DNA of 64,000 nucleotides, taken from Macquaria australasica. Lineage: Eukaryota > Chordata > Actinopteri > Centrarchiformes > Percichthyidae. Shown piece by piece: positions 38,641 to 49,309 of this stretch. The stretch is from assembly GCA_005408345.1 (NCBI GenBank), contig SEMN01000202.1, forward strand, positions 310,001-374,000, read 5' to 3'. The notes below the pieces were generated by a model, which saw only the letters and a program-made list of their open reading frames with translations, was not told the DNA's origin and did no database searches. The position numbers were made by a program, and so were the translations under genes. Each line of letters begins with the position of its first letter. Within the stretch, counting starts at the first letter, position 1.

Positions 38641-38670
<30 letters not shown>
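38641..38670. repeat. (GA)n microsatellite
   Basis: GA run of about 30 bp just beyond the estimated 3' end of parvalbumin B. A shorter GA run lies near 38498. Confidence 0.92.
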
Positions 38671-38676
<6 letters not shown>

Positions 38677-38739
38677 AGATGTTCATGAATAGAAAAAGAC
38701 TCAAATATAAATATACAATGAGACCGTAGCAAAAGAATA

Positions 38740-38745
38740 TTTATT
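38740..38745 (-). terminator. pvalb: Candidate poly(A) signal, parvalbumin B
   Basis: AATAAA on the minus strand, about 240 nt past the stop codon. Confidence 0.45.
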
Positions 38746-38981
38746 CTTTTTTACCGTTTGTACCTGGAAAGTGCATCATAGATTTTACAGTAAGCAAAAT
38801 TCATATTTAAGACATGAACACAACCGAGCGACATTCACAATCATCATTTTTGGACAGTGTGTTGCATAGGAGGAAACGTCTCTTAAGCAAATGTATAAAA
38901 ATTATTTATATCAGATGAAAAGGGCGGAGGTCGACGTGGGCTTTGTTGTTCCATCAGAGCAGGTGTTGGTCATTTGCCATT

Positions 38982-40040
38982 TTATGCCTTAACCAAGGCA
39001 GCGAACTCTGCAGGGAGACACGAAAACACACAGTTGGCATCTGTTTTCCGCCAAAGACATCCAAACAATGTCGTAACCACTCCGCATGACAAAGAGTTGA
39101 GTCCATACCATCAGCGCCAATCTTGCCGTCACCGTCGGAGTCACCGGCCTTGAGGAAAGTCGCGGTCTCGGCGTCTGTCAGTGCGCGTGCGCCCGCCTTG
39201 AAGTTCTGCAGGAACAGCCTGCGGACAGACACAGTCGGTGGTTAGTTCACGGACCCCAGCTCCCATTGGCTGAGACACACTTCATACTGAAGCTGACTGC
39301 AGAACGGGGCGTTTAAGTGTCATTGGACCACAAATCGAGACTGATGCAGTGTTGTGATCTAAAAGAACAAAATTATTGTTTTGATTAAGAACAACATTTA
39401 TCATTTATATGATATAATTAATCGACAACACAATAGCCTAAAAGATCTACACCTATTTAAAATCATTTTCATTATAATGTTAATTTCCCTCCAATAATGG
39501 AAAGCATTCACTCAGTTGTCCTCACAGCCTTCACGACCTCTGTTATTCACTTACAGACATAATTGTTTTATCCAGCTGATATCAGAACAGAAGATGCAAG
39601 AATGTCTTTTTGACCTGGTCTGATGTGTGTGGATATCTGTTTAGGACAAAGCAAGTGGCTGTCCCCTGGTGTGGTGTTCGATGTGTGTCTTACTTCAGCT
39701 CATCCTCCTCAATGAAGCCGCTCTTGTCCTGGTCGATGATGCCGAAGGCCTTCTTGACGTCGTCAGCGGACTTGCCGGACATGCCGCATGCCTTGAAGAA
39801 CTTCTTGTGGTCGAATGTGCCAGCGTCTGAAATAAATGCAGGTTGTTACTTTAAAAAAAAATCCATATCCAGTAGCAGGACAAAAAAAATAAATAAATCA
39901 CACTGACGCTCTAAACAACAAAAAAGGCCACACAGGGGGGCTGTGATTGTGATTGTGTAATTGTGACTTGAAGAGTCACCTTTGCACCCATCCAGGGCTG
40001 CAGTGATGTCTGCATCGCTCAGTACACCTGCGAAGGCCAT
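38982..40040 (-). CDS. pvalb: Parvalbumin B: classic fish beta parvalbumin (complete, 4 coding exons)
   Basis: Cytosolic Ca2+ buffer that speeds relaxation of fast muscle; the fish beta form is also the well-known major fish allergen family. Exons 40040-39980, 39826-39694, 39218-39109, 39007-38982 (61, 133, 110, 26 nt) with clean GT/AG; 109 aa. It starts MAFAGVLSDADITAALDGC and ends DEFAALVKA. CD loop DQDKSGFIEEDE and EF loop DSDGDGKIGADE are canonical. By eye it differs from parvalbumin C at about 24 of 109 positions. The differences are mostly in residues 8-49, while the CD loop to the EF site is nearly fixed. Promoter and poly(A) candidates are listed separately. Confidence 0.96.
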
Positions 40041-40638
40041 TGTGATCTACAGAAATCAAATGAAAACGATTATTAGCCTATACTTTCAAAGTAGGACATA
40101 TAAAGTATAATAATCACTGCGGAGCCGCCTTTTCTGTATCACTTATTGTTAATTATATGGATTATGGTTCACTATACTCATATGTATTTTATATTTTAGA
40201 ATAAGTAATGAATCACATTAAATAGACACTGCATATCATTATCATTAAAACAACAAAGCACCACTCCGTAATTTGCGTAACAGTTTGGTTTGTTGCCAAA
40301 ACAAGAAATTAAAACGTTGTTAATGAAATAGATTAGAATAGAAACATTTCAGATTTCAAAGGGCGAATTATTCAATCCACTTCTTTCTGAGTGGCATGTT
40401 TGATGTTGCATTTCCAGATCTCAATCGAGAGGCTGAGATTGACACGTGCCTCCCTATGCTCTGACCAGTAATCCACAAAAACTCAAATCTTTCTTTAGAT
40501 GCTGCACTGCAATGCGAAGTCCATATTAAAACGCAATGTTCAAAATCACTCATGTTTTCTCATAGATGCCAGGCGTGATGCTGCGGCTTTGTCTGCACGG
40601 ATCCTCCGGGCTTCCTTTCTCTGTTCATTCACACTCAC

Positions 40639-40704
40639 CTCTGGTGTCTTTGCTTTGTAGGGTACGGATGATACGGACAAGACTCGAGAGTCGACTGCAG
40701 TGAT
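40639..40704 (-). other. pvalb: Predicted 5' noncoding exon, parvalbumin B
   Basis: Donor AGAG|GTGAG with the exon ending at 40639, below the TATA box at 40734-40727. The TSS is estimated from spacing. A ~0.6 kb intron then leads to the ATG exon. Confidence 0.6.
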
Positions 40705-40726
40705 CTTCCCGGTGCTCCCGGTGACC

Positions 40727-40734
40727 TTTTTATA
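40727..40734 (-). promoter_or_regulatory. pvalb: TATA box, parvalbumin B
   Basis: TATAAAAA on the minus strand, about 90 nt above the donor of the predicted 5' noncoding exon. Confidence 0.65.
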
Positions 40735-40822
40735 GTTTCGCTCTATCGAAATCCGAAGCATAAGGCAACTGACACCGCCGAGAAGGGGGTGGCGAAAATT
40801 CGTCCTGTAGCCAGAGAGCGGT

Positions 40823-40832
40823 CTATTTTAAG
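40823..40832. promoter_or_regulatory. pvalb: MEF2-like A/T element, parvalbumin B promoter
   Basis: CTATTTTAAG, one base off the MEF2 consensus, 89 bp upstream of the TATA box. The parvalbumin C promoter has a perfect MEF2 site at nearly the same distance. Confidence 0.4.
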
Positions 40833-42480
40833 TTTCACAAATGAAGATGCTTAAAAGGTGCGTTTGAAGAAGTCTTTAATATCCCGCAATGCTAAGAATA
40901 GGCCTGTGCACTGCTGAGGAGGACGAATTGCAAATGCTGCTGGCAACACACAACCGTATTCAAGAGGGTGGATGCGGAGCATGCAGGCGTTAGAGCTGGT
41001 GTAAGTGGCGCTAATTGGTTGTTTTCGATCTCTTTTCGTGTAACATTGTTGATTTGGAAGGCATGGACTATTGTAAGTCTGTACTTGGCGAGTTTGGGAA
41101 AAAGAGTCATTCTGTCGTACTTATGGATTAGATAGGCCGATTTATGTCTTGAATGTGCAAAAGAGTTCACTTTGTGAGAAACAGACGCTCTTGCTGTTTA
41201 TGTTTAACACTGATATAGTCTAGCTGATAGTTGCCTTCCTCACAGGCTCAATGAGCATGTGCCATATTGTATTTTATAAGCGCAATCACTTGTGTTTTAT
41301 CAGATTTAGCCTGTACCTGGAAGTTTCTAACAGTCTGCTTACAAATCCCAAATATCAGTCAGTCCCATTTTGGCTGCCAAGTCAATTTTATTCCACAAAT
41401 TTAAATGTATGTATTGTCGAAACTAGTCAAAGAGGACAGAATGATTTTTGGAAACACCCCTCTTCAGTTGCTGATTGCACACAACCCATTTTCTTTGTAA
41501 GTCTATGTACCATTCAAGTTATTCTAAGAGCTAAAAATGTTTAAAAGCACAAGGTAATGCTCATGCTGTTAGGTGCAAATGTTTTTGTAAACTTCAAAGT
41601 CAAAAAAGCGGGGGGGAGAAGGAAATTCTGTATGCTTCATCTTGACATTGTTGTATAATGTCTCCACTTGTAATGCTGAGAATAGCTTTGACCTGCAGGT
41701 GGCAGCACTGTCCTGTGGGGTTAACTGCTGTCACTATGCCTCCTTCTGTTTTGACCACTGGTTGATGGTAATAAGCTCAGGGTGTCATCTGATAGGCTTG
41801 AGGGTTTACATATTGCTGACATGCATTCTTAACTTCCCCTGGAGTTGTAATTTGACTTTCAGTTGTAATTTTGACCTATTCAAATTTATTTCTATGCCGA
41901 AATGTGTGGAATATCTTCCAAAGAAATATGACACATTCCAAAAGAAAACCGAATAAATAAGTTGAATAATTTGTTAAGAACCATCAGACGACTAAAAATC
42001 TGCATCTATGCACCAGATTCAGCGTGCTTAAAGCTTGCTGATGTGACAGTGGCTGTTAATAGCCCTCCTGTTGCCACAGCACATCATCTAATTGGCAACG
42101 CAGCAGTTGGTGGAGAAAAAGACCTTGGAACAGACCAGCTAATTACACTATGTGTGACAGCTATCCATTGCAAACCTCCCTGGATCCAGGAAGTATGCGA
42201 GCAAAGCTGCAGGGCCTTTCCCACTGTGTTTGCCAGCTCCTGGCCTGAGTCCAGCTCCACTCCCCCTTTTCGTTAACCGGTTATCAAAACAAGTGCTGGG
42301 CAGGTCAGTTCAATTTTCTTTCAGCAAGTATTCAAAACCCCTGGGAGGTGGAAAGTCATTTGTCACCGCCTCTTCCTCAACCCATTGTGTTGACAAAGCC
42401 ACAGCTATGTGAATACAGTGGGTTGGGTAAAACACCACAGTTGAAAAATGCAAAGACGACTGACCTGAAGGAGATGACTT
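40833..42480. other. Intergenic region, parvalbumin B to C
   Basis: About 1.6 kb of unique-looking AT-rich sequence. No coding exon, RNA gene or dispersed repeat that I recognise. Confidence 0.45.
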
Positions 42481-42495
42481 TACACCAAAAGAGTA

Positions 42496-42501
42496 TTTAT
42501 T
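42496..42501 (-). terminator. pvalb: Candidate poly(A) signal, parvalbumin C
   Basis: AATAAA on the minus strand, about 230 nt past the stop codon, the same spacing as in parvalbumin B. Confidence 0.45.
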
Positions 42502-42731
42502 CCTGGTTTTTCACTCTTCCTCAAAAGTGCAGATGGTGTTGTACAGTTTGCACAAGTCATTTTTCAGAACATTTAACACACCTGAATAACATAAACAGTA
42601 AAATATGTGTTCCATGTTGAGAAATAATCCGCAGGCAACTCATAAATAAGGTATAAAAAATATTCTTTCAGCTGAATCTTGCAAGGAGTTCGCAGTTCCA
42701 TGAAAAGAAGTGGATCTTGGTCAATGGAAAT

Positions 42732-44004
42732 TTATGCCTTTACGAGGGCAGCAAACTCTGTGAAAGTAGAATAAAACTGCTATTAGTGAACAAAATGTAT
42801 TCAGATTCTTATTTCATCACATTGGTATGAGAACATTTGGACCCAATTGAGTCTGTGCAGATATTAGAAGTATGTGAATGGGTGTTAAAAATTCCAAATG
42901 CAGATTACTTTAGAGTCCCCTGCTAAAATGCATCAGAATTAATCTTGTGTATCCCTGCTGCTGCATTCAATGACATGTAGGAAAGTGTACTCTGCTCCGA
43001 AAAGAACTCTTACCATCGACTCCGATCTTGCCATCACCATCACTGTCACCAGCAGCGAGGAAAGTCTTGGTCTCCTTGTCAGTGAGTGCTCTGGCGGTGG
43101 CAGAGAAGTTCTGCAGGAACAGCCTGACAGGTGGACAAAACAGCAGGAGTTACAATTATGAACATCTCAGACTGTATTGATTGGTCTGTTGTTAAATCAC
43201 TGTGCAGAATGAGTATATCCTTTAAAGCATTGTCTGTGTTGTAACTTGTCAACAAGCCTGTCCATAGGGATTAAATGCATAAAGCCATGAAACCTTAAGG
43301 CGTCTTTGAACATGGCCTTTTTTTTAAAACTTTCTTTGAGTGCAGTAAGTGTGTAGTTTGACCCCCAGATTAAAGCCAAGCTAAATCAAAATGTCCAAAT
43401 GAGAGAAAAGAGTAAAGCTATCCTTTGTTTTTCTAAGAGCTACAGTGATATTAGATCTAGTGCATATTTTGGGCTTGCTTGCTCAAGTGTGCGCTGCCTG
43501 AGTGTCTTACTTCAGCTCATCCTCCTCAATGAAGCCGCTGTTGTCCTGATCGATGATGGCGAAGGCCTTCTTGACATCTTCTGAGGTCTTGCTGGCCAGG
43601 CCGCATGCCTTGAAGAAAGTCTTGTAGTTGAAGGAGTCAGCAGCTGGAAAACACATTTTAACACCGTTAGCACCTGGCAGGCTGCGTAAGCACAGCAGAG
43701 GACTTCAGTGTTGATGTACTGTGATAACGGTGGCTGGCAGTTTATATGACACATTCTGAAACTGAGAATTCAGCACATTTTCATTTCAGCCAATTTGTAT
43801 CAGTTGTTTGTTTGTTTGTTTTGTTTTGTTTTTTAATCAAATTTGCAGTGAAAATGTATAATATGCAAATAATAATAATAATCAGAATGAAGCAATGAGT
43901 CCAGCGCATTTATTGTGTGGTAAATTAAGATAATGAAGCTCACCTGAGCAGCCGTCCAGAGCTGCTTTAATTTCAGCATCATTGAGGACACCAGCGAAGG
44001 CCAT
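42732..44004 (-). CDS. pvalb: Parvalbumin C: classic fish beta parvalbumin (complete, 4 coding exons)
   Basis: Paralog of parvalbumin B with the same role. Exons 44004-43944, 43643-43511, 43123-43014, 42757-42732 (61, 133, 110, 26 nt); 109 aa. It starts MAFAGVLNDAEIKAALDGC and ends DEFAALVKA. CD loop DQDNSGFIEEDE and EF loop DSDGDGKIGVDE carry all Ca2+ ligands. Residues 20-29 (SAADSFNYKT) and a second Cys at 34 fit the muscle beta group. The gene is compact (about 2.3 kb from TATA box to poly(A) candidate). Its promoter has TATA and MEF2 sites, consistent with strong muscle expression; that expression is inferred. Confidence 0.96.
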
Positions 44005-44933
44005 TTTTCTTATCTTAGAGAGGAGAGAAGACAAGGTTCAGGGTTACTATAAGCATCACAAATCCAATACAGGAGTCATATTATTGCATTGAAATTATCC
44101 GTCTTTAATCTGGGAGAGTCACATCCCTAAGATACAGTGACTCCAGAGTGGTATTCAGAAGGTTTGACATGCTCATCTTAAATGACTGCTGTTCATCATG
44201 TATCAAACAGAGCCTTAGGCCTGTGGGCTAAACTCATGTCATCAGTTGCCAGATGTTAACTTCCAAGTATTAAACCAGGCTGTTCCTCCTATAGCTTCAC
44301 AAGAGAATTTAACACTGTATTAGAAAGCATCTAGAAACATCAAAAATGTCAATATTATCAGCCATTGTCAAAGCCACTTGTTTATGTTTGGTCACCATGA
44401 AACGAATTAATTGCTCAAAGGCTGCCACGCAGCATCCTGTTTTTTTTCATGGGCTAAAGAGCTACTCTTTGCCTCCGGATGTCTTATCACTCTGAGGCCT
44501 GACTCTGTTGATCCCAGCGCGGCATGCTGCTATGGCACTAAATAGATGATGCTCCCACTGAGAGGCCAAATCACGGCAACATGAATCACTGCCACAAATA
44601 AACAATGCAGCTCAGGGAAATGCAGTGATGTCAAACGCGACGATAGCTTTGGGTGTGATTTTGTTTTGCTTGTTTCATCCGGTTAAAAGAGATCATGTAA
44701 AATAGAGCAATTATCATCCACAAAAGTTGATCCTTTGAAATCAAATGGCCACATTTGGCCTCCTTCTCGCACTGATTGAATCGTCCTGTGGTCCATGCTG
44801 TTGTTGGCTATGTTGGTTCCATTTCTCTCTACAGTTATAGTCCACGGGGATCTCCTTGCCTGAATCCCTTTCCTCCCAGTGTAATCTGCCAGAGAAGTCA
44901 GTGTGGCCTTTGCAGGGCGCACTTCCCACTCAC

Positions 44934-44982
44934 CTTTGCGCTGCGTTGAGGCGAGTGAAAACCAAGGCGTACTCGAGTGAAT
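44934..44982 (-). other. pvalb: Predicted 5' noncoding exon, parvalbumin C
   Basis: Donor AAAG|GTGAGTG with the exon ending at 44934, beneath the TATA box at 45013-45006. The TSS is estimated from spacing. Confidence 0.6.
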
Positions 44983-45005
44983 GCCACAAGCACCGTTCCC
45001 TCTCC

Positions 45006-45013
45006 CTTATATA
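45006..45013 (-). promoter_or_regulatory. pvalb: TATA box, parvalbumin C
   Basis: TATATAAG on the minus strand, about 70 nt above the donor of the predicted 5' noncoding exon. Confidence 0.65.
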
Positions 45014-45104
45014 TCATTGAGCAACACCATTTACAGAGCTTTGAGTCTCAGTATCAGGTACCAAGATGCATGAGTTTCGAAAAAATGTGTCTAGTAGTCT
45101 CGAC

Positions 45105-45114
45105 CTATTTTTAG
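45105..45114. promoter_or_regulatory. pvalb: MEF2 consensus site, parvalbumin C promoter
   Basis: CTATTTTTAG, a perfect match to the MEF2 consensus, 92 bp upstream of the TATA box. MEF2 is a standard activator of muscle genes. Confidence 0.6.
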
Positions 45115-46303
45115 GTGAACAAATGAGGATGCTACCATGTGTGCGGAGGCCTATAGCTAGACGTGTGGAAACCCGAGCAGGCCCGCTGCTCACTGGCTTC
45201 ACGGGACATGTTACACTCATGTGATTTATAGCCAACATTTAAGATGCTGATTTTGATGTTGCAAGTTTCATCTGAGAGTATAAATGAAATGAATGGGAAC
45301 GCGTGAGAGGGAATATACTCTAGGCCGTGGGTCATGTCCCCTAGTTTGGTTTGTGAGAAAAACTTAGAGCCAAATGGCATCAAGGACTCGCGGCCAATTT
45401 AACTGCTGTTCACTTTCTTTATTAACAGAGGAAAGGTTTAATATACGGCCTTAAACGTCATCACTCTGAAAAGAAATAGCCTAGGCCACTCAAAAGTTGT
45501 ACATGTGGAAGGACTGCTTAATACTGCCCTCAAAAACCCTACTGCTTTTTATCTCCTTTGTGTTATTACTATAATATTGTATTTTATTGTAGACACACGT
45601 TCCTCTGTGATAGACTGCTTGTTCCCATATACCCCATTCATATGCATTATGAACTGTCTGTCCAACTACATTTACTTACTACTATGATATTTTATCTTTA
45701 ATAATACCAGCAATATTTGATGCTCTTGCCTGCAGTGTCTGAAGTAGGCAGCTCAGAAGTTAATCTACTTAACTGGCTGGTTATTTCCCACACAGTTAGT
45801 ATTCTTCTCAAATTTATTAGGAGTTCATTATCAATGACTGGAGTCTAGGCTTTGCATTCTTGCATCAGAGGGACTGGAGTTGCAACACCGCTCTGAGATG
45901 GTCTCAGATGATAGATATGTGCAGCCTCTGCCAATATGCTGCCCCGTCACACTAACTATCTATACCTAAAGTATAGGCTACCGTATATTTCCATATGCTT
46001 CGAGTTTCAAATGAACTCAGCGTCCTATCAGGGACAAGGCATTGGGGCCTATACCATCGAGTCCCTGTCCTTAGTAGGCAATGCACCAATCATTCGGACT
46101 ATTTTCTGTGTGCTGTGTGATTGCGCGCGTGAACAAGTAAGCAAAGTGTTGACAACTCACTTTACTGTGACGCGCTTCCGTGGCACAAAGCGCAGATGAA
46201 TAACTTTATTATGGCTGAGGCCGCTCTTTTCTCTGTGTTTTTTGTCAACCACGTGTGACTGATGAATGTGTTTTTGTGGCCTATATGACCTCTTTATGAA
46301 ATG

Positions 46304-46346
46304 TAAACCCTAGACTGGGTAGACAGTCTACCCAGTCTAGGGTTTA
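46304..46346. repeat. Near-perfect palindrome, 21-bp arms, 1-nt centre
   Basis: The left arm 46304-46324 (core accctagactgggtagac) is exactly complementary to the right arm 46326-46346, around a single central a at 46325. It would form a cruciform or a long hairpin with almost no loop. Confidence 0.97.
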
Positions 46347-46486
46347 TTTAATTTTATTAGGTACGCTGGATATTTCTACCTGGCTCTGCAGGAATTCGAA
46401 ATCCGTCCAGCAGAAGGCAGTACTCGTCCTAATAAGGAAAACATGGGGGATTTTAGGAAGTCCTGAGGTTTTGAAGAGCGTTCCCA

Positions 46487-46520
46487 TCAATTTAAAACGC
46501 AATTTTGCGTTTTAAATTGA
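46487..46520. repeat. Perfect inverted repeat, 16-bp arms, 2-nt loop
   Basis: Arm tcaatttaaaacgcaa (46487-46502), spacer tt, then its exact complement (46505-46520). Confidence 0.97.
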
Positions 46521-46522
46521 AT

Positions 46523-46552
46523 GATGGGGACATTAAATTCAATGTCCCCATC
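46523..46552. repeat. Perfect inverted repeat, 12-bp arms, 6-nt loop
   Basis: Arm gatggggacatt (46523-46534), spacer aaattc, then its exact complement (46541-46552). It begins 2 bp after the previous inverted repeat. Confidence 0.97.
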
Positions 46553-47073
46553 GCCACAAGTTTTAGGATAAGTTACTCTGTGAATCAGAATGGGGCTTTT
46601 CTTATGATCAAAACGACGCCAGTGACCAGGGATCCTCCATGAGTTTCAGTGGGAGATGAGTATTGTATAGCTTTGTGATTTCGTCAATAGGCACTCATCA
46701 TACTTTTATTCTAAATATTTCCTGTTCGATACTCACTTTTTATTCATAAACTGGAGAATGGTAATCACCAGATGTCACTTTAAGGAAGCCAACTCAGAAC
46801 CAGCATGCTCTCTTAAGGTCTCTTATGATTTATGATACACTAATCTCATCAGTCATCTCTAACTTCTCTTATAAATGTAGTCAGCAGAAGTGTTGCAGGG
46901 ACCGTATACTCAGGATTAAGTGGATTTAAACCCCTGAATACCTTGGCGGTCACCAGTCTTAATGAAATGTTGAGGAGTGGTCAGAGAATAAAAATGAGAC
47001 ACTTAATGCCTGGTACAATACAGGCAGATGGGGAAAAAAGACCAGCACACAGTGATATCACACCTTAAATACA

Positions 47074-47079
47074 TTTATT
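47074..47079 (-). terminator. Candidate poly(A) signal, parvalbumin D
   Basis: AATAAA on the minus strand, about 240 nt past the stop codon. Two earlier AATAAA copies sit within 20 nt of the stop codon (47315-47320, overlapping it, and 47306-47311). The spacing of the 47074 copy matches B and C best. Confidence 0.4.
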
Positions 47080-47315
47080 AACCCATTCCAGGTACCTGAT
47101 TGATTAAACACACGCAACAAATATCCAGCTTTAGCCGTCAGACCAAACATCTTATGCATTATTGTAGCACATCAACAGGGAGAGCAGCAGGCAGGTGCAG
47201 GATATCTGAGGTTTCTGGTCTTTGCATCAAACAATCTATCGGAAGTCAGGACTCCCATAAGAAACCGATTATCTTAAAATAGGGAAAGACAGCCGTGGTC
47301 ATATGTTTATTCTCT

Positions 47316-48148
47316 TTATTTCAGGATATCACAGAACTCTGTTGGGGAGAAAAAGAAACAGTGGATTCAGTCAGAGTTTGCTCCAGGCGAGAAGTCAGTG
47401 TCATACAACATTATGGTTAAGCAAGATGACTAAACAAAATACTAATTTGGTTGTGCTTGTTTGAGTGCATGCTTTTATAGTGTTTTTGCATGTGCAATTT
47501 CAGCACTAATTCATGGACAGCTCCCCTGTTCTCCTCCTCTCCTCTCCTCTCCTCTCCTCATTGGCTTTTTCACATGTACCCACCTTCCATCCCAATCTTT
47601 CCATCACCATCCTTATCTCCTGCAGCCATCAGAGACTTGGTCTCGGCCACGGTCAGCTCCCTCGCCCCCGGAGAGAAATTCTGAAGGAACAGTCTGACGG
47701 ATGCACAATAAATATCAGCGATATGTTCAGCCTTGTAACATCATATACTTTATCTTTTTCTGATGGCATTTTCTCCCCCTCCCGGCCTTTCTGAGGCACC
47801 CCCCTCCATCCCTCACTCACCAGTCATCCCCTCATGTATTACTGAATTCATTCACAGCGGAAATGCTGCTCCATTCATACAGTGACCTCTGCCTGAGGAC
47901 CATCACAAAGAAGTTACAACATTGATGCAACGCTCACACACCCATCTGTATCCTTTTTTTAGTCCTTAAACCACAAACACACACACACACACACACATAC
48001 TATCCTTACTTGAGCTCCTCCTCCTCAATGTATCCACTCCGGTCTTGGTCCAGGACTGTAAACACCTTTTTTCCTTCTGCCTCAGATGAGCCGGTCAGTC
48101 CCACTTGTGCAAAGAACGACTTGAAGTCGAATGTGCCTGGGGCTACAT

Positions 48149-48191
<43 letters not shown>

Positions 48192-49079
48192 CAAAGAGAG
48201 CAAGAGAAAGACAGACAGATGGGGGAGTGAGAGGTCGATCACAGAATGAAGAAGAAAGAGAGCAAGAATGGCGAGGGATGTCGCATTTACTCATTCGCTC
48301 AGATGCCTTTCATTCTTCAACCAATGACATTTGCCAATATACACCCTGTACCGCATCACTGTCTTATACCATGATAGGCTATGTCATTATGCCATTGAAA
48401 CAGTCAAAGCACACTGGATATTGCCCGTGGGTCTAATGCAAACCTAAATGTTAAAAACCCTTTATTTATCAAGCCATTCAGAGAGGAACTTCTGATCTAG
48501 GATGAGTTACCTTCAAGTAACTGACAATGATTTGCTGATTAAGACTGGCAGCCACAGTATTAGAAATTAAAGGTTTGCACTCTGATTTAAAAATAAAAAA
48601 TCTTATAATAAGGGAGGGGAATCTTAAAATTCCCACTTCCATTAGACGTTTTAGTTTTCCATCACTTCTTAGAATAAATCATAGAAATACCATCTCCTTT
48701 TATTGATACATGCAAAAAATGAACGACTGGCAACGTTTGAATGTTATTTTGCCTAAAACATTGCCAACAGGGGGGGGGGTTCCTTGAATAAAGGGCATAT
48801 AAGCGCTGACATTTGATTTTCATCTGTGCGGTTCAGCTGTGTCTGCCTTGTCGTGCAGACATAATTGCTAGAGATAAATGATTAAGTGCTTTGGGATGTG
48901 AGGGCTGTATAGCTTCTGTGATATTGTCTTCTCTGTGTGAATGCTCAACATAAACACTTTGGTATCCGGGTGGTAACTGCTCTCCTGCCACATGGCTGCC
49001 TGGTTACCTGCAGGCTCCCCGATGTGCACAACACATCATACAGGTATCCCCTGTGGGAGTGGGAGTGGGTTTAACGATG

Positions 49080-49118
<39 letters not shown>

Positions 49119-49309
49119 TGTGAGTGGATGTATATTCACTTACTGTAAAGTATGTGCTCTTGTGTTAACAATCAGATGCTTGTAAAGTTAATGTGTGTCT
49201 CCCTGCATGTGAGTGTGTGTGTGTGTGTGTGTGTGCTGTCTGACTCACTTTGACAAGCTTGGACCGCTGCCTTGATGTCTTCGTCGCTCAGCATCCCTGC
49301 AAATGCCAT
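47316..49309 (-). CDS. Parvalbumin D: divergent beta parvalbumin (complete, 4 coding exons)
   Basis: Exons 49309-49249, 48142-48010, 47693-47584, 47338-47316 (61, 133, 110, 23 nt); 108 aa. It starts MAFAGMLSDEDIKAAVQAC. The CD loop DQDRSGYIEEEE and EF loop DKDGDGKIGMEE are complete, so Ca2+ binding should be kept. Unusual points: the last exon is one codon short and ends EEFCDILK instead of the beta-type EFAALVKA. Residues 32-48 (AQVGLTGSSEAEGKKVF) differ strongly from B and C. 'AAGDKDGDGKIG' in the EF region recalls alpha parvalbumins, while the N terminus is beta-like. Introns carry (GA)n, (TC)n and (GT)n tracts. All splice sites and the frame are intact, so it is not an obvious pseudogene. 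Its subfamily is not assigned. Confidence 0.92.
48149..48182. repeat. (GA)n microsatellite abutting the parvalbumin D exon 2 acceptor
   Basis: GA run of about 34 bp that begins about 5 bp from the minus-strand acceptor. On the minus strand it is a (TC)n run, and so serves as the polypyrimidine tract. Confidence 0.94.
49080..49112. repeat. (CT)n microsatellite, parvalbumin D intron
   Basis: CT run of about 33 bp. Confidence 0.93.
49211..49235. repeat. (GT)n microsatellite, parvalbumin D intron
   Basis: GT run of about 25 bp, a few bases inside the intron from the first coding exon. Confidence 0.92.

Larger units (their letters stand above)
35558..38700. other. Intergenic region, parvalbumin A to parvalbumin B
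   Basis: Holds a 50-bp (TC)n tract, a G-quadruplex motif, (CA)n, (ATT)n and (GA)n tracts. No coding exon or parvalbumin relic that I can recognise on either strand. A 72-residue open frame at 36969-37187 (minus) has no family features. Confidence 0.5.
45115..47072. other. Intergenic region, parvalbumin C to D
   Basis: About 2 kb with no coding exon I can support. The notable content is a set of three perfect inverted repeats between 46304 and 46552, listed separately. Confidence 0.5.

Noticed and set aside
48131..48436. Arg/Glu-rich plus-strand frame
   Set aside because: Created by the (GA)n tract opposite parvalbumin D exon 2 and its intron.
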